A DNA stretch of 64,000 bases, taken from contig NZ_BALE01000048.1 of assembly GCF_000963885.1 (NCBI RefSeq), positions 157,616-221,615 on the forward strand, written 5' to 3'. Positions 55,904-64,000 of this stretch are shown here, in pieces. This DNA is from Tanticharoenia sakaeratensis NBRC 103193. Its GTDB lineage: Bacteria > Pseudomonadota > Alphaproteobacteria > Acetobacterales > Acetobacteraceae. The stretch's first letter is position 1; the number at the start of each line of letters is the position of its first letter. A program made the translations under genes and the position numbers. The notes beneath the pieces were generated by a model. That model was not told where the DNA came from and did not search any database. It saw nothing but the letters and a program-made list of their open reading frames with translations.

Positions 55904-56434
55904 CTATTTTAACTTTTGTTTCCTTTTGGATGTACGTGTCCGATAGAACGTCGCCAATTGCTCAAGCAGAAAACTGCACTGGGCCGAAACCTTCATACGC
56001 GCCCGCGAATCCGAATCACCAGGATAGAGAATGCGCGCCATCGCAGAAAATGACATCTCCTGGCCTAGCATCATCTGAAGGCGGACATGCCCGCACAATC
56101 CAAGCGCCGCTTTCACATCGCTGATGCGCACCGCACTTTTTCCACGACCAAGCATCCAGGTGTGGACATCGCCTCGCTCCGTCTCTGCCGGATGAGCTGC
56201 ATCGGCCTCGACAACGCCGTGCTGCGCAAAGACATAATCTCGATACCAGCGTGTCGCGGCAGATACTTCGTCATCGCAAATGTCGCCTGCGTCCCGCAGG
56301 ACCTGCACCGTGTTGACGATCCGCGTCACTCCGTTGGTCGTCCGGAACCGGTCACGTCGCAGCCGCTCGGGCGTGGGCCCGACAACGTCCGCTGCTTTAC
56401 GAGCGCAACGCCCGGCCATTTGCAAAGACATCAT
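55904..56434 (-). CDS. Early phage protein, candidate late-gene regulator
   Basis: 176 residues; GGAAAT upstream of the ATG. Helical with an HTH-like C-terminal half (ISDVKAALGLCGHVRLQMMLGQEMSFSAMARILYPGDSDSRARMKVSAQCSFLLEQLATFY) and a basic tail (RTSKRKQKLK). Some alphaproteobacterial prophage regulators have a similar C-terminal layout. As the last early gene before the terminator and terminase, the place corresponds to lambda Q. Family not certain. Confidence 0.55.
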   Translation of the reverse strand: MMSLQMAGRCARKAADVVGPTPERLRRDRFRTTNGVTRIVNTVQVLRDAGDICDDEVSAATRWYRDYVFAQHGVVEADAAHPAETERGDVHTWMLGRGKSAVRISDVKAALGLCGHVRLQMMLGQEMSFSAMARILYPGDSDSRARMKVSAQCSFLLEQLATFYRTRTSKRKQKLK

Positions 56435-56510
56435 TGATTTCCAGTCTGAAGGAAAAGATCACAGACCCGTCAGGCCGCGCCGGCACCTGAGCTCGGGCAA
56501 TTGCCGTAGC

Positions 56511-56783
56511 CTAGTCAGCCAGGACCGCTGCTTCCCAACATCCCATCGGACGCAAACCAGGGAAACGGGGCGCCTGCCCTTGCCAGATGGCTCCCCAGCT
56601 GATGGAATGGCCGGGCGCAAGCGGCTCGGCCGACTCACGCTCGACAGGCTGGGACCGCGGACGCAAACCAGACGCCGCACGTCGCCGGCCAAGCGCAAGG
56701 ACCGACCCCGAGTCGAGAATGCGGGCCACCTGCTCCGCGGTGACGCGGTCGAGCTTTCTCCGACTATCGTTCGGATTCGTCAT
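56511..56783 (-). CDS. Unknown early phage protein
   Basis: 90 residues. First minus-strand gene after the repressor divergon; GGAA precedes its ATG. A short helical N-terminus (KLDRVTAEQVARILDSGSVLALGRRR) then Pro-rich segments. Possibly the Cro-side early gene. Not recognised. Confidence 0.45.
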   Translation of the reverse strand: MTNPNDSRRKLDRVTAEQVARILDSGSVLALGRRRAASGLRPRSQPVERESAEPLAPGHSISWGAIWQGQAPRFPGLRPMGCWEAAVLAD

Positions 56784-56859
56784 AATATCGTTCCCGAAAT
56801 ACAGTGCGCGCGGTCAACTTCCCGCGACACGACGTGAAATGATAACTAGCCACTAGATT

Positions 56860-56872
56860 TGGCATAACGCCA
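56860..56872. promoter_or_regulatory. Palindrome TGGC-N5-GCCA, site 1
   Basis: TGGCATAACGCCA in the 105-bp gap between the divergent repressor and early gene, 17 bases before the repressor ATG. Same architecture as two sites after the repressor gene, so a candidate repressor operator. Confidence 0.55.
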
Positions 56873-56888
56873 TTGCTAAGAAGGCCTT

Positions 56889-57281
56889 ATGGCCAAGCAC
56901 AAACGCCCCGACGCCTTGTCAGAGATCCAACGCGCAATCGGAACGCGGATCGCCTGGGCCCGAGAACTTGTCATGCCCAATCAAAGCGAATGCGCACGCT
57001 TGCTTGGCGTCGATGCGTCGACCCTGAACAAGATCGAAAAGGGCGACCGCGCGCCGAGCGTCTTCCTTATTGCCGCATTGTCGAACCGGCTCCGTGTATC
57101 AACAGATTTTCTCTTGAAAGGTGTCCTGAATGGACGAACGGATGAGGAGTTGGCTCTGCGTCTTGCGGCCCTGCACCCAGAGCTGGTGCTCCAGCGCCAG
57201 GACACGGATCCGGACAGGGACAGAAGCACGCCTTCCGACAAGCCTGCGACGCCCAAGAGACCAAACGAGGATTTCCACTGA
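56889..57281 (+). CDS. XRE-family transcriptional regulator (prophage repressor-like)
   Basis: 130 residues. HTH domain (about residues 12-70): QRAIGTRIAWARELVMPNQSECARLLGVDASTLNKIEKGDRAPSVFLIAAL. The C-terminal part is short, with no LexA/CI-type protease signature, so induction would not be by RecA self-cleavage. ATG follows AAGG. It is divergent from the prophage early genes, the place of a lysogeny repressor. Confidence 0.8.
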   Translation: MAKHKRPDALSEIQRAIGTRIAWARELVMPNQSECARLLGVDASTLNKIEKGDRAPSVFLIAALSNRLRVSTDFLLKGVLNGRTDEELALRLAALHPELVLQRQDTDPDRDRSTPSDKPATPKRPNEDFH

Positions 57282-57493
57282 TGTGATCGAGATCCGAGCT
57301 CATGAACGGGGAAATCTCCAGATGCAGGCAGTCAGATAGCACTGTGAAATGGTCAAAACAAGAACATAAAGTGAACATACGAGTTAAATTTGCCGGATTG
57401 CCGTTCTGATCGTCAGCCCAGCCAGTCCGCCCCCAGCCTCCCTGCCACAATCCGAAATTGGATCGCGGAATTCCGGGGTTAACGATTAATTAA

Positions 57494-57506
57494 TGGCACT
57501 TTGCCA
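57494..57506. promoter_or_regulatory. Palindrome TGGC-N5-GCCA, site 2
   Basis: TGGCACTTTGCCA, with flanking A and T giving ATGGCA-N3-TGCCAT. Centre is 32 bp from site 3 (about three helical turns), suiting cooperative binding. Confidence 0.6.
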
Positions 57507-57525
57507 TCGAGTCAAGGAACAAATG

Positions 57526-57538
57526 TGGCTCTTTGCCA
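57526..57538. promoter_or_regulatory. Palindrome TGGC-N5-GCCA, site 3
   Basis: TGGCTCTTTGCCA, followed by T. Together with site 2 it forms two direct copies of a near 15-bp unit about 350 bases before the efflux permease start. Confidence 0.6.
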
Positions 57539-57880
57539 TTAATATCGCCTTGAGGGGCAATCCCTTCGCTGTCGCCCCGCTGCGCTGGCGCTCATATTGC
57601 AAACTGTGGCGCTTCCTGAAGACGGCGTAACCTTAGCGCCATAATTTAAAACAACATTTATGCGACAGAGTATTGCCGGCGGTTCCTGGCCCGGCGATGC
57701 TGCCCCATCGCGAACAGATGCTGCCATCGCCACAGCCCTGGACACGGGCATGAACGCGCGACACGCTCTGAAATGCCGGATGCGACAAGCGATCCGGACG
57801 CCCGCAGACCGCCGACCGACACTCTCGAGTGAACCGATGACCCAGACGCCCCCACCGAACCGACCGGGATACCCGATCCG

Positions 57881-60800
57881 ATGAACGCTATCGTCGTCAC
57901 GGCCCTGAGACGACCACTCACGTTCGTGGTCCTCTCGATCCTCATCCTCATGTTCGGCATCATGTCGATCTTCAAGACGCCAACCGACGTCTTCCCGAAC
58001 ATCAAGGTGCCGGTCGTCGCCGTCATCTGGACCTATCCCGGTCTCCTGCCGCAGCAGTTCGCGGGACGCATCACCTACAACTTCGAACTGGCCGTCACCA
58101 CGACGGTGCAGAACATCGAGCATATGGAGTCGAACTCCTATTACGGCCGCTCGATCGTCAACATCTACTTCCAGCCCGGAACCCCGGTCGGCACCGCCGA
58201 AGCCGAAGTCACGGCCATCTCCCAGACCGTACTCCTCGGCCTGCCCCCCAAAGTCCCGGCACCGATGATCGTGGCCCTCAACCCCTCGCAGGTGCCGGTC
58301 ATCGCCCTTCAGATCACATCGGAAAAACAGACCCCGTCCGACCTGTTCAAACTCGGCGTCATCACCGTCCGTCCGCTGCTCGCAACCGTCCCCGGCGCCG
58401 TCGTCGCCCACCCCTACGGCGGCATGGACAGCTTCGTCATGATCGCCCTGAACCAGAACCAGCTCAGGGCCCACCATCTCTCCGCATCTGACGTTCAGGC
58501 CGCCCTGCGCGACCAGAACATCGTGCTGCCCGCGGGCGACGAAAAGATCGACGCGACTGACTGGATGGTCCAGACGAACGCCACCCCGGAAACGATGGAG
58601 GATATCGCCAACATCCCCGTGAAACGGGTCGGCAACGCCGTCATCTATATCCGCGACATCGCCGACGTCTATCGCGGCGGCCACCCGCAGACGAACCTGG
58701 TTCTCGTGAAAGGCCGCCAGGGCGTCGAAGTCATAACCCAGAAAGGCGGCACCGCCTCGACGCTCGACGTCGTCTCGGCCACCAAGGCCCTGCTGCCGCG
58801 CCTGCGTGCGATCCTGCCCCCGGACGTCCACGTCTCGATCCTGTCCGACGCCTCCATCATGGTGAAGGACCAGATCAAAGACGTCGTCCAGGAAATGGTG
58901 ACCGCAGCCTTCCTGACCGGCATTGTCGTCCTGCTGTTCCTCGGCTCCTGGCGCTCCACCATCATCATCGCAACATCGATCCCGCTCGCCATCCTGTGCT
59001 CCATCATCGCACTCGGATGGGCCGGACAATCCATCAACGTCATGACGCTCGGCGGCCTCGCCCTGGCGGTCGGTATCCTGGTCGACGACGCAACCGTCAT
59101 GATCGAGAACATCGACACCCATCTCGAAATGGGCAAGGATCTCGAACTCGCCATCATCGACGCAGCCAACCAGATCGTCATCGCGACCTTCGTCTCGACG
59201 ACCTGCATCTGCATCGTCTGGCTGCCGCTCTTCGAACTGGACGGCGTCGCCGGCTATCTCTTCATGCCGATGGCCGAAGCCATCATGTTCGCGATGATCG
59301 CATCCTTCATCCTGTCACGAACCCTCGTCCCCACCATGGCGAAGTTCCTGCTGGCCGGCCAGGTCCACCACGCGCACGGCCACGACGATCACGCCCACCC
59401 GGCACCGAAGAAAGGCTTCTTCGGCCGCTTCCAGCAGGGCTTCGAACGACGGTTCAACAGCTTCCGCGATGGCTATAACGACGTGCTGACTCGCTGCATC
59501 GCACGCCGCAACCTGTTCGTCGGCATCTTCCTGCTCTGCTCGCTCGCATCCTTCACCCTCTACGCCTTCGCAGGCCGCGACTTCTTCCCCGAGGTGAAGT
59601 CCGGGGCCCTGCAGATGCACTTCCGCGCCCCGCTCGGAACCCGCATCGAAGTCGCAGGCCGCATCGCAGCCCTCGTGGACGACCGCATCCGCCAGGACCT
59701 GCCCAACAAGGTGGATAACATCATCTCCAACTGCGGCCTGCCGGAAGGCCCGCACAACCAGGCGTTCATGCCGACACCGACCGTCGGCACCCAGGACTGC
59801 GATCTGACCATCGCACTGAAGGACGAGGAATCGCCCGTCTGGAATTACCGCGCGCTGCTGCGCAAGGACCTGTCGGCACGCTTCCCCGGCACCGTCTTCA
59901 CCTTCCAGCCCGCGGATCTGACCGCGAAGATCCTCAACTTCGGCTCGCCGTCCCCGATCGACATCCAGATCTCCGGACCGAGCGCGTCAGACAACTACGG
60001 CTACGCCAAACATATCATCGGCCAACTCCGTCACATACCGGGCGCCGCAGACGTGACGATCCAGCAGACAATGGCAACACCAACCCTGATGGTGAACGGC
60101 AACCGGACCTTCAGCCAGGCTACCGGCATCACGGAAGCGGATATCGCCAACAACGAACTGCTGACCCTGTCCGGCTCGGTCGTCGTCGATCCCCAGTTCT
60201 GGCTCGACCCGGAAGACAACGTCACCTTCCCGCTGAACGTCTACACCTCACAGGATCAGCTCACCCACTTGAACGACCTGCTGACCATCCCCGTGGACAA
60301 GGGCGACGGCGACCCCAACGACCAGACCCAGCTCATGGGCGCCGTCGCGAACGTCGCCGCCATCGGCACCCCGGGCGAAGTCTCGCATTACAACTCGATG
60401 TCCGAGATCGACATCTACGTCTCGGCGGAAGGCACCGATCTCGGCTCTGTACTCAACGGTGTGAACGACGTCCTCGCCCGCGACCATAAGAACGTGCCCC
60501 GCTCGTCGGCGGTAGACGTTCGCGGCCAGGCCACCACCATGCACGGCGCCTATAATCAGCTCGTCGAAGGACTGGTCGTCTCGATCGTCCTGATCTACCT
60601 CCTGATCGTCGTGAACTTCCAATCCTGGCTGGACCCGTTCATCATCATCACGGCACTCCCGGGCGCACTCGGCGGCATCGCATGGGCCCTGTTCCTGACA
60701 GGCACCCGCCTGTCGGTGCCAGCCCTGACCGGCGCCATCATGTGCATGGGAACCGCAACCGCCAACTCGATCCTCGTGGTATCCTTCGCCCGCGAACGCA

Positions 60801-61051
60801 TCGAAATCCACGGTGACGCGCTGAAGGCCGCCATCGAGGCCGGGTTCGGCCGTATCCGCCCGGTCCTCATGACAGCACTCGCCATGATCGTCGGCATGAT
60901 CCCGATGGCCATGTCCAACTCGACCAACGCGCCGCTGGGCCGCGCCGTGATCGGTGGACTCATCGTCGCCACCATCTCGACCCTGCTCTTCGTTCCCTGC
61001 GTTTACGCAATCCTCCACAACCGCTCTGCGCGCCAGAAGGAAACCGTCTGA
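57881..61051 (+). CDS. RND efflux pump inner-membrane permease
   Basis: Proton-driven exporter of the HAE1-like RND family. 1056 residues: N-terminal TM, FKTPTDVFPNIKVPVV, a porter domain, and proton-relay Asp402-Asp403 in VGILVDDATVM (AcrB D407/D408). The position of AcrB Lys940 is Ala961 here (MGTATANSIL), as in some related clades. A His-rich cytoplasmic or loop insert (HHAHGHDDHAHP) follows TM6. First gene of the operon; stop overlaps the adaptor start by one base. Substrate unknown. Confidence 0.9.
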   Translation: MNAIVVTALRRPLTFVVLSILILMFGIMSIFKTPTDVFPNIKVPVVAVIWTYPGLLPQQFAGRITYNFELAVTTTVQNIEHMESNSYYGRSIVNIYFQPGTPVGTAEAEVTAISQTVLLGLPPKVPAPMIVALNPSQVPVIALQITSEKQTPSDLFKLGVITVRPLLATVPGAVVAHPYGGMDSFVMIALNQNQLRAHHLSASDVQAALRDQNIVLPAGDEKIDATDWMVQTNATPETMEDIANIPVKRVGNAVIYIRDIADVYRGGHPQTNLVLVKGRQGVEVITQKGGTASTLDVVSATKALLPRLRAILPPDVHVSILSDASIMVKDQIKDVVQEMVTAAFLTGIVVLLFLGSWRSTIIIATSIPLAILCSIIALGWAGQSINVMTLGGLALAVGILVDDATVMIENIDTHLEMGKDLELAIIDAANQIVIATFVSTTCICIVWLPLFELDGVAGYLFMPMAEAIMFAMIASFILSRTLVPTMAKFLLAGQVHHAHGHDDHAHPAPKKGFFGRFQQGFERRFNSFRDGYNDVLTRCIARRNLFVGIFLLCSLASFTLYAFAGRDFFPEVKSGALQMHFRAPLGTRIEVAGRIAALVDDRIRQDLPNKVDNIISNCGLPEGPHNQAFMPTPTVGTQDCDLTIALKDEESPVWNYRALLRKDLSARFPGTVFTFQPADLTAKILNFGSPSPIDIQISGPSASDNYGYAKHIIGQLRHIPGAADVTIQQTMATPTLMVNGNRTFSQATGITEADIANNELLTLSGSVVVDPQFWLDPEDNVTFPLNVYTSQDQLTHLNDLLTIPVDKGDGDPNDQTQLMGAVANVAAIGTPGEVSHYNSMSEIDIYVSAEGTDLGSVLNGVNDVLARDHKNVPRSSAVDVRGQATTMHGAYNQLVEGLVVSIVLIYLLIVVNFQSWLDPFIIITALPGALGGIAWALFLTGTRLSVPALTGAIMCMGTATANSILVVSFARERIEIHGDALKAAIEAGFGRIRPVLMTALAMIVGMIPMAMSNSTNAPLGRAVIGGLIVATISTLLFVPCVYAILHNRSARQKETV

Positions 61052-62229
61052 TGGCCACCTCCCGTAACCTCGTCGCCGTCGCGGGTGGCTGCGTCCTCGC
61101 GCTCTACGTCGGCTACATCGTCGTCGAGAAAGTCCACGCCGCGTCAGCCCTCGCGGATGAGACCAACGCCAGCGCGATCCCCGACGTCTCGGTGCTCCAG
61201 CCCAAGAAGTCTCCTACCAAGGTCGCCCTCACCCTCCCCGGCACGATCGACGCCTGGTACCAGGCCCCGATCTACCCGCAGGTCTCGGGCTACGTGAAAA
61301 TGTGGTACAAGGACTACGGTGCCCACGTGAAGGCAGGGGACGTCCTGGCTGAAATCAACGCCCCGGCCCTGGACGCGCAATACGCCCAGGCCAAGGCCGA
61401 TCTCGCGTCCCAGCAGGCTAAGGCGAACCTCGCCGTCGTCACCGCCAACCGCTGGCGCGCCATGGGGCGCTCGCAGTCGGTCTCCGGACAGTCCGTCTCG
61501 GTTTCGCTCGCCAACGAACAGTCAGCCCAGGCCGAGGTCGAGGCCGCCAAGCGCAACGTCGAACATTTCGAGGCACTCGAAAAGTTCAAGACCATCGTAG
61601 CCCCCTTCGACGGCGTGGTGACCAATCGCGCCATCAGCGTCGGCGACTACGTCAACAGCGGCGGCGGCAATCTCAACGCGATGGGGAGCGCATCCGAACT
61701 CTTCACAGTCGCAGACACACATAAGCTGCGCCTGTTCATCTCCGTGCCGGAAGTCTTCTCCTACGTTCTGGCACCGGACCTGACAGGTGAAGTGACGGTT
61801 CCCCAGTATCCGGACCGGAAATTCTCGGCCCAGTTCCTCACCACCGCGCAGGGATTCGATCCCAACACCCGCACCGCCATCGCCGAATTCGTGATGGACA
61901 ACAGCAAGCAGGAAATCTGGCCGGGCACCTTCGCGTCCGTGGCGCTGAAGGCCAACAACGACCACTCGCAACTCTACGAACTGCCGTCCTCCTCCCTCGT
62001 CTTCGAGGAAAAGGGCATGACGGTCGCAACCGTGGATCAAAATAGCCGCGTTCACTATAAACCCGTCGTCGTCGGACGCATGGCGGACACGGCAACGGAA
62101 ATCCAAGGCGGCATCGACGGCTCGGACCGCGTGATCGACAACCCCCCCGCCGACCTGCTCGAAGGCGACAAGGTCAACGTCGTAACACCCCAGCGCGGCT
62201 ACAACGAATCCGGCTACGGAAACCAGTAA
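61051..62229 (+). CDS. RND efflux pump periplasmic adaptor (MFP)
   Basis: 392 residues. N-terminal anchor helix (LVAVAGGCVLALYVGYIVV), lipoyl halves (PQVSGYVKMWYKDYGAHVKAGDVLAEI and PFDGVVTNRAISVGDYV), an alpha-helical hairpin with QAKADLASQQAKANLAVVTANRW, and a beta-barrel. Links the permease to the outer-membrane channel. Translation is coupled to the permease by TGATG. Confidence 0.9.
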   Translation: MATSRNLVAVAGGCVLALYVGYIVVEKVHAASALADETNASAIPDVSVLQPKKSPTKVALTLPGTIDAWYQAPIYPQVSGYVKMWYKDYGAHVKAGDVLAEINAPALDAQYAQAKADLASQQAKANLAVVTANRWRAMGRSQSVSGQSVSVSLANEQSAQAEVEAAKRNVEHFEALEKFKTIVAPFDGVVTNRAISVGDYVNSGGGNLNAMGSASELFTVADTHKLRLFISVPEVFSYVLAPDLTGEVTVPQYPDRKFSAQFLTTAQGFDPNTRTAIAEFVMDNSKQEIWPGTFASVALKANNDHSQLYELPSSSLVFEEKGMTVATVDQNSRVHYKPVVVGRMADTATEIQGGIDGSDRVIDNPPADLLEGDKVNVVTPQRGYNESGYGNQ

Positions 62230-63879
62230 ATGAGCGAAATCCAGGCCACCAGGCGGCGCCTGTGGCGCCGCCTCACCCTCGCATGCGGCTCCGCACTGTC
62301 GCTTGTGAGCCTCACCGCCTGCGACCTTGCCCCGGAATACCACCCGGCCACCTTTGTGGTGCCCGCGTCGTGGCAGGGACAAGGGCCGTTCCACGTCGCG
62401 ACACCTGCGGATGAAACGCTGCCCACCAACTGGTGGACAGGCTTCGGCGACCCAATGCTCAACAGCCTCGAGGATCGTGCAACCGCCGGCAACGCGGACC
62501 TGCAGGCCTCCGCCGAACGCTTCATCCAGGCGCGCTCGATGGTCGTTCAGGCGCGCGCACAACTCCTGCCCCATCTCGGGCTGGAAGCAGGGGCATCCGA
62601 CAACAAGCAGTCGGTCAACCGCCTCTTCCGCTACAAGGGCCCTGTCACGTCGGCAGACGCCTATTATCAGGGCGTGGCCTCGTGGGAGCCTGATTTCTGG
62701 TCGGAAATCCGCAACCAAGTCCGCGCACAGAAGCAGTACGCACAGCAGAAGGCAGCCGACTTCGCCATGGCCCGCCTGAGCACTCAGGCGGAACTCGCAA
62801 CCGACTATATCGAACTGCGCGGCTACGATGCGCAGATCGCGATCTACAAGCAATCGATCGCCTACTACCAGAAGGCGCTCTCAATCACCCAGAACCAGCT
62901 GGAAAATCAGGCCGCACCACGCCTCGACGTCGCGCGCGCCCAGGCCCAGCTCTACAGCACCCAGGCTGCCGAACTCGACATCGAAGCCGCACGCGGCGTC
63001 ACCGAGCACGCGATTGCGATCCTCACCAATGCGTCGCCGTCCAGCTTCCACATCCCGGCCGACCAGACCCTGGTCTTCAACAACCCGAACGTGCCGGCCG
63101 GCATCCCGTCCGAACTGCTCCAGCGTCGCCCGGACATCGCCAGCGCCGAACGCGCCATGGCGCAGTCCAATCGCGACATCGGCATCGCACGCGCCGCCTT
63201 TTATCCACACATCAACTTCAACCTGCTCGGCGGCTTCGATTCGAACAATCTCGACCTCTCGACCCTGTCCAACTCCCTGTGGTCCTACGGTGCCGGGCTC
63301 TCGATGCCGCTCTTCGAAGGAGGCATGCGTCGTGCCGAGCTGCAGCGCAGCTGGTCGGAATACCGCGAAACCCGTGACGAATACCGCCACACGGTCCTTG
63401 CCGCATTCCGCGAGGTCGAAGACGGGCTGACGAACACCAATCGCCTGACGCTCGAAAACGACGCGATGCAGAAAGCAGTCGCCGCGACGCTCGCGACCCA
63501 GAACATGACCATGACGCTCTATCAGGGCGGCGTCGGCACCTATCTCGAAGCCATCTTCGCTCAGGTCCAGACGCTGGAAACCCGGATTCATCAGGTCGAG
63601 ATCGCAACCCGCATGTACCAGGCCAAGGTCAGCCTGATCCGCGCGCTCGGCGGCGGCTGGGACGTCAAGACGCTCCCCACGATGGACCAGACCTTGTCGA
63701 TCGATCCCTTGCAGTACGACCACCTGCATCATCCGAACACGGTCGGCGGCGTTACCATCTCGCAGCATCCGGAGCAGTTCGAGAATCTCGCGAATCCCGC
63801 ACCCACCGCACCCGCAGCCTCCGCCGGCTCGCAGCTGACGCCGCTGCCAAGCCCGAGCCCGGCCGCGCAAACGCACTGA
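62230..63879 (+). CDS. RND efflux outer-membrane channel lipoprotein
   Basis: 549 residues of the OprM/NodT family. Lipobox LTAC with Cys31, two repeats of long helices (QASAERFIQARSMVVQARAQLLPHLGLEAG and EGGMRRAELQRSWSEYRETRDEYRH), PSELLQRRPDIASAERAMAQSN, GVGTYLEAI. Pro/Ala-rich end of about 50 residues. It begins directly after the adaptor stop (TAA|ATG). Closes the tripartite operon. Confidence 0.9.
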   Translation: MSEIQATRRRLWRRLTLACGSALSLVSLTACDLAPEYHPATFVVPASWQGQGPFHVATPADETLPTNWWTGFGDPMLNSLEDRATAGNADLQASAERFIQARSMVVQARAQLLPHLGLEAGASDNKQSVNRLFRYKGPVTSADAYYQGVASWEPDFWSEIRNQVRAQKQYAQQKAADFAMARLSTQAELATDYIELRGYDAQIAIYKQSIAYYQKALSITQNQLENQAAPRLDVARAQAQLYSTQAAELDIEAARGVTEHAIAILTNASPSSFHIPADQTLVFNNPNVPAGIPSELLQRRPDIASAERAMAQSNRDIGIARAAFYPHINFNLLGGFDSNNLDLSTLSNSLWSYGAGLSMPLFEGGMRRAELQRSWSEYRETRDEYRHTVLAAFREVEDGLTNTNRLTLENDAMQKAVAATLATQNMTMTLYQGGVGTYLEAIFAQVQTLETRIHQVEIATRMYQAKVSLIRALGGGWDVKTLPTMDQTLSIDPLQYDHLHHPNTVGGVTISQHPEQFENLANPAPTAPAASAGSQLTPLPSPSPAAQTH

Positions 63880-63903
63880 ACCCACGCCGGCAAACCGGAA
63901 CAG

Positions 63904-63936
63904 AAAAGGGGACGCCTTGAGGGCGTCCCCTTTTTT
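63904..63936 (+). terminator. Rho-independent terminator of the efflux operon
   Basis: GGGGACGCC-ttgag-GGCGTCCCC, extended by AAAA/TTTT, followed by TTTTTT, 25 nt after the stop. As the flanks are A/T symmetric, it can work for the convergent gene too. Confidence 0.88.
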
Positions 63937-63959
63937 CATGACACATGCATGGCCACGCT

Positions 63960-64000
63960 CTAGAGCCGTTCCACGTTAATCCGGTTCATATCCTGCTGCT
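63960..64000 (-). CDS. Possible 3' end of a minus-strand gene (partial)
   Basis: The window edge shows a minus frame ...QQDMNRINVERL ending in TAG at 63962-63960, facing the terminator. Only 12 residues are visible, too few to identify; it may be non-coding. Confidence 0.2.
   Translation of the reverse strand, partial: QQDMNRINVERL

Larger units (their letters stand above)
36957..57281. mobile_element. Contractile-tailed prophage module without integrase or lysis genes
   Basis: About 20.3 kb from the fibre gene to the XRE repressor. Head (terminases, portal, scaffold, capsid), neck, contractile tail (sheath, tube, chaperone), baseplate and fibre genes lie in the usual myovirus order on the minus strand; only the repressor is on the plus strand. 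No integrase, transposase, replication, holin or lysin gene was recognised, and no direct repeat was seen at the ends. Late genes are tightly packed, several with ATGA or GTGA overlaps and no evident frameshift apart from the programmed one. Confidence 0.85.
57282..57880. other. Intergenic region between prophage repressor and efflux operon
   Basis: About 600 bases. It contains two TGGC-N5-GCCA palindromes (listed) and presumably the efflux promoter. A plus frame at 57660-57884 ends inside the efflux start (ATGA), but has no ribosome site. No tRNA or attachment repeat was recognised. Confidence 0.5.

Noticed and set aside
55864..56124. 86-residue plus frame with a hydrophobic N-terminus
   Set aside because: Opposite the 176-residue early phage gene, no ribosome site.
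36957..57281. Rhodobacter-type gene transfer agent
   Set aside because: That agent has a non-contractile tail and different gene order; here sheath and gpJ/gpI baseplate genes are present.
36907..57880. Prophage attachment repeats or tRNA target
   Set aside because: Compared by eye the two flanks; no direct repeat or tRNA 3' end seen. A computed repeat search would be needed to exclude short sites.
57660..57884. 74-residue plus frame ending in ATGA with the efflux start
   Set aside because: The overlap looks like coupling, but no ribosome site and no recognisable composition; may still be a leader, so noted only.
57539..59122. 527-residue minus-strand frame, Asp/Gly/His-rich
   Set aside because: Antisense to the RND permease, which has all family motifs.
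61522..63939. Two long minus-strand frames (443 and 352 residues)
   Set aside because: Antisense shadows of the adaptor and outer-membrane channel genes.
63940..64000. Transposase or insertion sequence end at the right edge
   Set aside because: Only 12 codons visible and no inverted repeat; cannot be supported.

Overview
The window is a high-GC chromosomal segment that most resembles an acetic acid bacterium (Alphaproteobacteria, Acetobacteraceae). The evidence for this is a three-subunit membrane gluconate/polyol dehydrogenase set (Tat-signal small subunit, GMC flavoprotein, triheme cytochrome c), alphaproteobacterial gene orders such as ileS-lspA-DUF3035-type lipoprotein, and a mutL with the endonuclease motif found in bacteria lacking MutH. 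The genus cannot be fixed from the sequence alone. No tRNA, rRNA, CRISPR array or complete insertion sequence was seen.

Layout: 1-3.1 kb holds a truncated chemoreceptor, a Ser/Thr-rich small protein and an OmpA-type porin. 3.5-7.1 kb holds an EamA exporter, parE and a secreted protein. 7.4-11.4 kb holds a lipoprotein, a cysteine-free Rrf2 regulator divergent from cysK, and a quinone-oxidoreductase/MarR divergent pair with two matching operators. 11.8-17.8 kb holds mutL and the ileS-lspA-lipoprotein operon. 18-20.8 kb holds an SRAP-family protein and small envelope proteins. 20.9-25.7 kb is one minus-strand operon (recX, CHAP lipoprotein, tatA, mtnB, mtnD, mtnC, ribF, and a frameshifted GNAT acetyltransferase) in which most junctions are 4-nt ATGA overlaps. 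25.9-32.7 kb holds a D-aminopeptidase homologue followed by argD-argF-hslO-unknown-lipoprotein. 33.1-36.9 kb holds the dehydrogenase operon.

37.0-57.3 kb is a contractile-tailed (myovirus-type) prophage module, almost all on the minus strand: XRE repressor (divergent), early genes, a strong terminator, terminase small and large subunits, portal, scaffold, capsid, head completion, sheath, tube, frameshifting tail chaperone, tape-measure slot, gpU/X/hub/spike/gpW/gpJ/gpI baseplate genes and a glycine-rich fibre. Integrase, replication and lysis genes and attachment repeats were not found, so it may be a remnant, a domesticated particle, or a helper-dependent element. The tail chaperone carries a canonical A AAA AAC slippery heptamer directly before its stop codon.

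57.9-63.9 kb is an RND-MFP-OMF tripartite efflux operon closed by a strong terminator. Three TGGC-N5-GCCA palindromes, one in front of the prophage repressor and two in the gap before the efflux operon, suggest a shared regulator that could tie the prophage to the efflux pump.
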